A DNA stretch of 5,138 bases from Oscillospiraceae bacterium (GTDB lineage Bacteria > Bacillota > Clostridia > Oscillospirales > Acutalibacteraceae): positions 1-5,138 of the forward strand of contig JAHZCM010000140.1 of assembly GCA_019422905.1 (NCBI GenBank), in the 5' to 3' direction. The stretch's first letter is position 1. Every line of letters starts with the position of its first letter. The notes beneath the pieces are model-generated. The model did not search any database and was not told the origin of the DNA. It saw only the letters and a program-made list of their open reading frames with translations. Below, one piece after another: positions 1 to 4,444 of this stretch. The translations under genes were made by a program, and so were the position numbers.

Positions 1-375
1 TATCATGAGGTTGACTCCTCCGAAATGGGCTTTAAGATCGCCGGTTCCATGGCGTTCAAGGAGGCTATGCGCAAGGCCGATCCGGTTCTTATGGAGCCGA
101 TCATGAAGGTTGTCGTTATCGTTCCGGACGAGTATATGGGCGACGTTATCGGCGATCTGAACTCCCGCCGCGGTATGATCCTCGGTATGGACGCCGTTCC
201 GGGCGCACAGCAGATCAACAGTGAGGTACCGCTCTCCGAGATGTTCGGCTACGCGACGGACATGCGTTCCAAGACGCAGGGCCGCGGTCAGTACACCATG
301 GAGCCGGCACATTACTCCGAAGTTCCGAAGTCTGTTTCCGAGACGATCATTGCGTCCAGAAAAAAGGCGGAATAA
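1..375 (+). CDS. fusA: Elongation factor G, C-terminal part (partial at the 5' edge)
   Basis: This is the last 124 codons of translation elongation factor G, the GTPase that moves tRNAs and mRNA through the ribosome after peptide bond formation. The frame is open from base 1 and ends with TAA at 373-375. The visible part begins in domain IV with YHEVDSSEMGFKIAGSMAF, the usual end of that domain. Domain V follows, with the hallmarks GDVIGDLNSRRGMI and EVPLSEMFGYATDMRS, then the conserved GRGQYTMEP. The G domain lies outside the window. The protein ends in a lysine-rich tail (SRKKAE). It is followed 90 bases later by tuf, the standard order at the end of the str operon (rpsL-rpsG-fusA-tuf). No terminator is visible after it, so transcripts probably run on into tuf. 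Nothing suggests a defect. The identification is very secure from residue-level similarity to the family. Confidence 0.97.
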   Translation, partial: YHEVDSSEMGFKIAGSMAFKEAMRKADPVLMEPIMKVVVIVPDEYMGDVIGDLNSRRGMILGMDAVPGAQQINSEVPLSEMFGYATDMRSKTQGRGQYTMEPAHYSEVPKSVSETIIASRKKAE

Positions 376-388
376 TAAGAAATAACAC

Positions 389-417
389 TTGATTTTTTAG
401 CGCGTTGTTGTTACAAT
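389..417 (+). promoter_or_regulatory. SigA-type promoter for tuf
   Basis: The -35 box TTGATT (389-394) and the -10 box TACAAT (412-417) are separated by exactly 17 bases. A TG at 409-410, one base ahead of the -10, makes it an extended -10. Transcription should start near 423-425, giving a leader of about 40 bases before the EF-Tu start. This gives tuf its own strong promoter in addition to read-through from fusA, in line with the high EF-Tu level cells need. Confidence 0.8.
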
Positions 418-465
418 GAAGCTAAATCTAAAATCCATTTTACTGCATAAAAGGAGGCAATTCCA

Positions 466-1668
466 ATGGCAAAGGCTAAGTTCGAAAGAAATAAGCCCCA
501 CGTAAACATCGGTACAATCGGTCACGTTGACCATGGTAAGACCACCCTCACGGCTGCGATCACAAAGGTTCTCGCTCTGCAGGGCAAGGCTCAGTTCGAA
601 GACTATTCCATGATCGATAAGGCTCCGGAAGAGAGAGAGCGCGGTATCACAATCAACACTGCTCACGTTGAGTACGAGACAGAGAACCGCCACTATGCGC
701 ATGTTGACTGCCCGGGTCACGCCGACTATGTTAAGAACATGATCACCGGTGCTGCGCAGATGGACGGCGCTATCCTCGTTGTTTCCGCTGCTGACGGCCC
801 GATGCCGCAGACCAGAGAGCACATCCTCCTCTCCCGTCAGGTCGGCGTTCCGTACATTGTTGTTTTCATGAACAAGTGCGATCAGGTTGACGACGAAGAG
901 CTCCTCGAGCTGGTCGAGATGGAAATTCGCGACCTGCTCAACGAGTATGATTTCCCGGGCGACGACACGCCGATTATCAAGGGCTCCGCGTTTGTTGCGC
1001 TGGACAGCAAGTCTCAGGATCCGGACGCTCCGGAGTACAAGTGCATCCATGAGCTGATGGACGCTGTTGACAGCTTTATTCCGACGCCGGAGCGCAAGAG
1101 CGATCTCCCGTTCCTGATGCCGGTTGAGGACGTCTTCACCATCACAGGCCGCGGCACGGTTGCTACGGGCCGTGTTGAGCGTGGTATGCTCAAGATGTCC
1201 GACGAAATCGAAATTGTTGGTCTCTCTGAGGAGAGAAGAAAGTCTGTTGTTACAGGCATCGAAATGTTCAGAAAGCTCCTCGATTTTGCTGAGGCTGGCG
1301 ACAACATCGGCGTTTTGCTCCGCGGTATCCAGAGAACAGACATCGAGCGCGGTCAGGTTCTGGCAAAGCCGGGTTCCATTCATCCGCACACGAAGTTCAA
1401 GGGCCAGGTTTACGTCCTGACAAAGGATGAGGGCGGCCGTCATACACCGTTCTTCAACAACTATCGTCCGCAGTTCTATTTCAGAACCACAGACGTTACG
1501 GGCGTTATCTCCCTGCCGGAAGGCACCGAGATGTGCATGCCTGGTGATAACGTTGTTATGGACGTTGAGCTGATCACTCCGATCGCTATCGAAGAGGGCC
1601 TCCGCTTCGCTATCCGCGAGGGCGGCAGAACCGTCGGTTCCGGTGTTGTTACTGGCATCAACGAGTAA
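466..1668 (+). CDS. tuf: Elongation factor Tu (400 aa, complete)
   Basis: This GTPase delivers aminoacyl-tRNA to the ribosomal A site and acts in the cytoplasm with EF-Ts as exchange factor. The 400-residue length is normal. The ATG at 466 has AGGAGG (452-457) eight bases upstream. GTP-binding motifs are in order: P-loop GHVDHGKT at residues 19-26, the switch I threonine in RGITI (Thr62), DCPGH at 81-85 (switch II, with catalytic His85) and NKCD at 136-139. Domain 2 includes VEDVFTITGRGTVATGRVERG, which helps hold the aminoacyl end of tRNA. Domain 3 includes GGRHTPFFNNYRPQFYFRTT and ends in GGRTVGSGVV. One oddity is that the fifth guanine-binding motif, normally SAL, reads SAF at 174-176, followed by a segment (VALDSKSQDPDAPEY) unlike the usual KALEG. 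The gene sits 90 bases after fusA and has its own promoter. No terminator is visible directly after its TAA; the next one belongs to the FMN riboswitch. Confidence 0.98.
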   Translation: MAKAKFERNKPHVNIGTIGHVDHGKTTLTAAITKVLALQGKAQFEDYSMIDKAPEERERGITINTAHVEYETENRHYAHVDCPGHADYVKNMITGAAQMDGAILVVSAADGPMPQTREHILLSRQVGVPYIVVFMNKCDQVDDEELLELVEMEIRDLLNEYDFPGDDTPIIKGSAFVALDSKSQDPDAPEYKCIHELMDAVDSFIPTPERKSDLPFLMPVEDVFTITGRGTVATGRVERGMLKMSDEIEIVGLSEERRKSVVTGIEMFRKLLDFAEAGDNIGVLLRGIQRTDIERGQVLAKPGSIHPHTKFKGQVYVLTKDEGGRHTPFFNNYRPQFYFRTTDVTGVISLPEGTEMCMPGDNVVMDVELITPIAIEEGLRFAIREGGRTVGSGVVTGINE

Positions 1669-1696
1669 TTGACGTTTCAAACTAAAAATCCATCAT

Positions 1697-1823
1697 TTTC
1701 TTCGGGGCGAGGTGTAATTCCTCACCGGCGGTAAGTGCAGTTCTGCATGAGCCCGCGACCGCTTTTCAGCGCTGATCCGGTGTGATTCCGGAGCCGACGG
1801 TATAGTCCGGATGATAGAAGAAA
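1697..1823 (+). promoter_or_regulatory. FMN riboswitch (RFN element) controlling ribU
   Basis: The conserved RFN core is unmistakable. In order it has a GGGGCGAGGTG-type start (1704-1714), ATTCCTCACCGGCGGTAAG (1717-1735), AGCCCGCGACC (1750-1760), GATCCGGTGTGATTCCGG (1774-1791), and GCCGACGGTATAGTCCGGAT (1793-1812). Closing stem P1 is seven pairs between TTTCTTC (1697-1703) and GAAGAAA (1817-1823). The variable hairpins are short: TGCAG/CTGCA at 1736-1747 and GCTTTTCAGC at 1761-1770. In this known class, bound flavin mononucleotide stabilises the aptamer and favours the terminator found just downstream. Expression of ribU should therefore drop when flavin is plentiful. I see no convincing promoter between the tuf stop codon and P1. 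Confidence 0.97.
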
Positions 1824-1845
1824 CGTGAATCAAAACGATTTTCGG

Positions 1846-1878
1846 CGTCCCGCGTATTTTTACGTGGGACGTTTTTTT
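1846..1878 (+). terminator. Intrinsic terminator of the FMN riboswitch (expression platform)
   Basis: The arms CGTCCCGCGTA (1846-1856) and TACGTGGGACG (1861-1871) form an 11-pair stem with one G-U pair and a TTTT loop, followed by seven T (1872-1878). It lies 22 bases after aptamer stem P1 and ahead of ribU, as expected for control by premature termination. A possible competing structure pairs CGTCCCG (1846-1852) with CGGGGCG in the aptamer (1703-1709, seven pairs, one G-U). It would break the aptamer's own 5' strand and so could be the antiterminator; that is inference. Confidence 0.9.
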
Positions 1879-1912
1879 GATTCTGATCCCCGCGTTTCTG
1901 TATTTTTATTAC

Positions 1913-1919
1913 AGAAAGG
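1913..1919 (+). promoter_or_regulatory. Ribosome binding site of ribU, partly inside a hairpin
   Basis: AGAAAGG lies 11 bases before the ATG at 1931 and only 2 bases before the ATG at 1922, which is too close to serve that codon well. This is why 1931 is preferred as the start. The 5' five bases (1913-1917) are in the 3' arm of a perfect 8-pair hairpin, TTTCTGTA (1895-1902) with TACAGAAA (1910-1917), loop of seven. Confidence 0.55.
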
Positions 1920-1930
1920 TTATGCGTATT

Positions 1931-2539
1931 ATGACAACGAAAGCAATGCGAAATTCCCGTATCAGCACCCGCAAGATCGCGATGACAGCCATTCTGGCGG
2001 CGGTCGCTACCGTTCTGATGTTCATCAGTTTTAAGCTGCCGTTTATGCCGAGCTTTATTTCGCTCGATTTCTCGGAGCTTCCGGCGCTGATCGCGTCGTT
2101 CACGCTGGGGCCGCTGAGCGGCATGGCGGTGTGCTTTGTGAAAAACCTCGTCAACCTTACCCAGTCCATGACGGGCGGTGTCGGGGAGCTTTCCAACTTT
2201 ATTATCGGCTCGGCGTTTGTGGTGCCGGCCGGTATCATTTACAGGAAGCACAGAAATCTGGCCGGAGCCGCGGTAGGCTCCGTGCTGGGCGCGCTGTTTA
2301 TGGCGCTGCTCGGCCTGCTTTCGAATTATTACATTGTCTATCCGATTTACACAAACCTCATGCCGATGGAAGCGATTATGGGTATGTATCAGGCGATCAA
2401 TCCGAATGTAAAAACGCTGTGGCAGGCGCTGGTCATGTTCAATCTGCCGTTTACGTTCTGCAAGGGGTTGATCAGTGCGGTTGTCACGCTGCTCGTCTAT
2501 AGGAAGCTGGAGCCGGTGATCAATGGACGCGCGCTTTGA
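1931..2539 (+). CDS. ribU: RibU-type riboflavin-binding S component of an ECF transporter (202 aa)
   Basis: The protein binds riboflavin outside the cell and, with the shared energy-coupling module EcfA-EcfA'-EcfT, brings it through the cytoplasmic membrane. It is strongly hydrophobic with about six membrane segments, usual for S components. Family marks include the small-residue helix after RKIAMTAILAAVATVL, the segment FISLDFSELPALIASFTLGP, then KNLVNLTQSMTGGVGELSNF, a loop typical of RibU. A positively charged end to the last helix (YRKLEP) agrees with a cytoplasmic C terminus. The start is chosen at ATG 1931 because the AGAAAGG site is spaced to fit. ATG 1922 and ATG 1946 are possible, while a frame opening at TTG 1877 would begin inside the terminator T tract and is unlikely. 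The FMN riboswitch upstream independently supports a flavin substrate. The ECF energizing genes are not in the window. No clear terminator follows. Confidence 0.93.
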   Translation: MTTKAMRNSRISTRKIAMTAILAAVATVLMFISFKLPFMPSFISLDFSELPALIASFTLGPLSGMAVCFVKNLVNLTQSMTGGVGELSNFIIGSAFVVPAGIIYRKHRNLAGAAVGSVLGALFMALLGLLSNYYIVYPIYTNLMPMEAIMGMYQAINPNVKTLWQALVMFNLPFTFCKGLISAVVTLLVYRKLEPVINGRAL

Positions 2540-2597
2540 TTGTGCAATTTATCATGTTTTTTCGTTTGCAGCCTGTCAGATTTCCCTGATTTGTGTC

Positions 2598-2626
2598 TTG
2601 CGTATTGCAGGCGGGCGTGCTATACT
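2598..2626 (+). promoter_or_regulatory. SigA-type promoter for the SAM-I riboswitch and metK
   Basis: TTGCGT (2598-2603) and TATACT (2621-2626) are 17 bases apart, and TG at 2618-2619 gives an extended -10 (TGCTATACT). Transcription should start near 2632-2634, about 18 bases before the first stem of the riboswitch, leaving the whole aptamer in the transcript. The spacing and placement make it convincing although the -35 matches only four of six consensus bases. Confidence 0.75.
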
Positions 2627-2650
2627 GATTGTCAGAATAAATGAATATGC

Positions 2651-2751
2651 CCTTATCAAGAGCGACGGAGGGAACAGGCCCTTTGATGTCCGGCAACCTG
2701 CATTTTTGCAAGGTGCTAATTCCTGCGGCATGGCAATGCCGAAAGATGAGG
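2651..2751 (+). promoter_or_regulatory. SAM-I (S-box) riboswitch controlling metK
   Basis: All conserved S-box blocks are present in order: CTTATCAAGAG (2652-2662), CGGAGGGA (2666-2673), GGCCC (2677-2681), GATGTCCGGCAACC (2685-2698), GGTGCTAATTCC (2712-2723) and GAAAGATGAGG (2741-2751). Stem P1 is CCTTATC (2651-2657) with GATGAGG (2745-2751), seven pairs including one G-U. Stem P4 is CGGCAT (2726-2731) with ATGCCG (2736-2741). In this known class S-adenosylmethionine holds P1 together. The 3' strand of P1 is then not free to form the antiterminator (2743-2750 with 2764-2771), so the terminator forms and metK is switched off when SAM is high. Confidence 0.98.
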
Positions 2752-2771
2752 ATTGCGGAACCGCTCATCTT
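2743..2771 (+). promoter_or_regulatory. Antiterminator of the SAM-I riboswitch
   Basis: AAGATGAG (2743-2750) is perfectly complementary to CTCATCTT (2764-2771), eight pairs. It uses the 3' strand of P1 (2745-2751) on one side and the end of the terminator's 5' arm (CTC, 2764-2766) on the other. It therefore excludes both the SAM-bound aptamer and the terminator, which is the expected three-way switch. Confidence 0.85.
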
Positions 2772-2793
2772 GTGACGAGCGGTTCTTTATTTT
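2758..2793 (+). terminator. Intrinsic terminator of the SAM-I riboswitch
   Basis: GAACCGCTC (2758-2766) and GAGCGGTTC (2777-2785) form a perfect nine-pair stem around a ten-base loop. They are followed by the T-rich run TTTATTTT (2786-2793). It lies between the aptamer and the metK ribosome binding site and shares its CTC with the antiterminator. Confidence 0.92.
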
Positions 2794-2835
2794 CCGACCA
2801 TTTCTTGCGCAGGGCGATATAAAGGAGACAGAAAA

Positions 2836-4014
2836 ATGAACAGACATCTTTTCACATCGGAGTCCGTTACTGAGGGACATCCGGACAAGGTATGCGACCA
2901 GATTTCCGACGCGATTCTGGATGCGATTCTGGAAAAAGACCCGGCGGCGCATGTTGCCTGCGAGGTTACGGCGACGACCGGCATGGTGCATGTGATGGGG
3001 GAGATTTCCACGGAATGCTATGTGGACATCGATTCCATCGCGCGCCGCGTGATTCAGGAGATCGGCTATAATTCGCCGGACGCCGGCTTTAACGGCGCAA
3101 CCTGCGGCGTGCTGACCTCCATCGATATGCAGTCGCCGGATATTGCGATGGGAGTCAATGAATCCCTGGAGACGAAAAACGGCGCGGCGGATCAGGACGA
3201 TTTGATCGGTGCAGGCGATCAGGGCATGATGTTCGGCTACGCCTGTGACGAAACGCCGGAGCTGATGCCGCTGACGATTTCTCTCGCGCACAAGCTCGCA
3301 AAGCAGCTCGCCAGGGTGCGCAAGGACGGCACGCTCGATTATCTTAGACCGGACGGCAAAACGCAGGTTACGGCCGAGTATGAGGGCGATACGGTCAAGC
3401 GTATCGACACCATCGTCATCTCCACACAGCACAGCGAGGCGGTTTCTCTGGAGCAGATTCGCCGGGATATGATTGAATATGTTGTAAAGCCGATCGTGCC
3501 GCGCGAACTGATCGATGAGAATACAAAATATTATGTCAACCCAACGGGGCGCTTCGTCATCGGCGGCCCGGTGGGCGACAGCGGCCTGACCGGCAGAAAG
3601 ATCATTGTTGACAGCTACGGCGGCGTGGGCCGTCACGGCGGCGGCGCGTTCTCCGGCAAGGACCCGACGAAGGTGGACCGTTCCGCGGCTTACGCGGCGC
3701 GTTATGTCGCGAAAAATATCGTTGCGGCCGGCCTCGCGAAAAAATGCGAGGTACAGCTTGCCTACGCGATCGGCGTGGCGCGTCCGGTTTCCGTGATGGT
3801 CGATACGTTCGGTACCGGCACGGTGGAGGATGTGGCTTTGGCTGCGGCCGTGCAGAAGGTGTTCGACCTGCGCCCGAATGCGATCATCCGCGAGCTTGAC
3901 CTCAGAAAGCCGATTTACCGCCCGCTTGCAGCGTATGGCCATATGGGCAGAGAAGAGCTCGGCGTGCGCTGGGAACGCACGGACAAGGTGGATGCGCTGA
4001 AAGCCGCGCTCTGA
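2836..4014 (+). CDS. metK: S-adenosylmethionine synthetase (392 aa, complete)
   Basis: The cytoplasmic enzyme makes S-adenosylmethionine, the general methyl donor, from methionine and ATP with release of phosphate and pyrophosphate. Length is normal for bacterial MetK. The ATG at 2836 has AAAGGAG (2821-2827) eight bases upstream. The N terminus has FTSESVTEGHPDKVCDQISD (residues 6-25), including His15 and Asp17 of the ATP/metal site. The ATP-binding motif GAGDQGMMFGY is at 125-135, NPTGRFVIGGPVGDSGLTGRK at about 235-255, and the phosphate loop GGGAFSGKDPTKVDRSAAY at 268-286. The C-terminal domain has FDLRPNAI and YGHMGRE. Small differences from the commonest forms (YGGVGRH where YGGMARH or YGGYARH is usual) lie outside catalytic positions. 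The gene is preceded by its own promoter and a SAM-I riboswitch, so it is feedback-controlled by its product, and is followed by a strong terminator at 4031-4072. Confidence 0.98.
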   Translation: MNRHLFTSESVTEGHPDKVCDQISDAILDAILEKDPAAHVACEVTATTGMVHVMGEISTECYVDIDSIARRVIQEIGYNSPDAGFNGATCGVLTSIDMQSPDIAMGVNESLETKNGAADQDDLIGAGDQGMMFGYACDETPELMPLTISLAHKLAKQLARVRKDGTLDYLRPDGKTQVTAEYEGDTVKRIDTIVISTQHSEAVSLEQIRRDMIEYVVKPIVPRELIDENTKYYVNPTGRFVIGGPVGDSGLTGRKIIVDSYGGVGRHGGGAFSGKDPTKVDRSAAYAARYVAKNIVAAGLAKKCEVQLAYAIGVARPVSVMVDTFGTGTVEDVALAAAVQKVFDLRPNAIIRELDLRKPIYRPLAAYGHMGREELGVRWERTDKVDALKAAL

Positions 4015-4030
4015 GCGAAATGAGAACCGA

Positions 4031-4072
4031 AAACATCTCCCGGGCATAGAATGGCTCGGGAGGTGTTTTTTT
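4031..4072 (+). terminator. Strong intrinsic terminator after metK
   Basis: ACATCTCCCGGGC (4033-4045) pairs with GCTCGGGAGGTGT (4054-4066), 13 pairs with two G-U, around an eight-base loop. A run of seven T follows (4066-4072), and A residues at 4031-4032 can pair with the first T. The stem lies 16 bases after the metK stop. Its 3' arm contains GGGAGGTG, the apparent ribosome binding site of the next gene, and the T run reaches into that gene's TTG start. Confidence 0.93.
4058..4065 (+). promoter_or_regulatory. Ribosome binding site embedded in the metK terminator
   Basis: GGGAGGTG is a near-perfect Shine-Dalgarno sequence placed five bases before the TTG at 4071, and is wholly within the 3' arm of the terminator stem. 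In a transcript read through from metK the site would be paired and hidden. It would be free only in a transcript beginning downstream of about 4045, or if the hairpin were opened. Confidence 0.6.
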
Positions 4073-4406
4073 GGAACCGATTATCATTGTACTGCTCTGC
4101 ATGCTGGCCTGTTGTGTTGCGGTCGCGCTGGTTAAGGCGGTGAGCCTGCACATGACAAAGGCGCGCCTTATGCGCGAAGAGATGCCCTTCACTGTTTTTG
4201 CCACGGTGCGCACCGCGGATGAAGCGGAATATGTGGTGCGTTGTGCCATGGAACGTGTCAAATGGCTGGATTTATACGGTATGTGCCGCGTGGTTTGCCT
4301 GAATCCCTCCGAAAACCCGGAAATCACGGAGATTCTGCGCCGCCTGACACAAAAATATCCATTTGCGGAAATTGGGTCTTTGCAAACGCGAAAAGATGTT
4401 CTATAA
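4071..4406 (+). CDS. Small single-pass membrane protein of unknown function (111 aa)
   Basis: I do not recognise a named family. Residues 4-21 (IIIVLLCMLACCVAVALV) form one hydrophobic segment. The basic stretch after it (K22, H27, K30, R32, R35) suggests by the positive-inside rule that the remaining 75 or so residues are cytoplasmic. The soluble part looks like a small alpha/beta domain: a strand FTVFATVR, an amphipathic helix DEAEYVVRCAMERVKW, a strand CRVVCLNP, a helix PEITEILRRLTQKYPF and a short tail. There are six cysteines (10, 14, 15, 58, 72, 76). From memory, unchecked, similar small proteins occur beside metK or recD2 in Oscillospiraceae. The TTG start at 4071 is chosen because GGGAGGTG is five bases upstream and it keeps the whole membrane segment; ATG at 4101 would cut that segment. 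Coding status is supported by uninterrupted frame, sensible composition and fit between two genes. Confidence 0.75.
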   Translation: MEPIIIVLLCMLACCVAVALVKAVSLHMTKARLMREEMPFTVFATVRTADEAEYVVRCAMERVKWLDLYGMCRVVCLNPSENPEITEILRRLTQKYPFAEIGSLQTRKDVL

Positions 4407-4407
4407 T
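4380..4407 (+). promoter_or_regulatory. SigA-type promoter for recD2
   Basis: A perfect -10 box TATAAT (4402-4407) overlaps the TAA stop (4404-4406) of the upstream gene. TTGCAA (4380-4385), 16 bases before it, is a plausible -35 with four of six consensus bases. Transcription should start near 4413-4415, giving a leader of about 30 bases. It lets the helicase gene be expressed independently of its neighbours. Confidence 0.65.
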
Positions 4408-4428
4408 AGAGACAGCAATAAAAAGGAG

Positions 4429-4435
4429 AGGAAGG
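4429..4435 (+). promoter_or_regulatory. Ribosome binding site of recD2
   Basis: AGGAAGG lies nine bases before the GTG at 4445, a normal spacing. An overlapping AGGAGAGG (4424-4431) is 13 bases away. No ATG in the same frame lies close by upstream, and the next one (4475) would remove the usual N-terminal residues, so the GTG start is preferred. Confidence 0.6.
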
Positions 4436-4444
4436 GCGCCGCCT

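Noticed and set aside
397..1680. A 427-codon open frame on the - strand opposite tuf
   Set aside because: It mirrors EF-Tu, whose codon choice avoids triplets that read as stops on the other strand. The predicted protein has no recognisable domain.
1669..1697. TTGACG just after the tuf stop as a -35 box
   Set aside because: No acceptable -10 box at 16-18 bases, and transcription would begin inside the FMN aptamer and destroy stem P1.
1877..1930. An N-terminal extension of RibU from a TTG at 1877
   Set aside because: The codon is in the T run of the FMN-riboswitch terminator, has no ribosome binding site, and adds residues not expected before the first membrane helix.
2537..2562. A weak inverted repeat (TGAT/ATCA) followed by six T after ribU, as a terminator
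   Set aside because: Only four pairs form the outer stem, and the inner pairing leaves a two-base loop; it is too weak to call.
2523..2822. A 99-codon + strand frame between ribU and metK
   Set aside because: It overlaps the end of ribU, the promoter and the whole SAM-I riboswitch and terminator, which explain the sequence far better.
2716..4047. A 443-codon open frame on the - strand opposite metK
   Set aside because: It runs through the SAM-I riboswitch, metK and the start of the metK terminator, is rich in Arg/His as shadow frames are, and shows no family motif.
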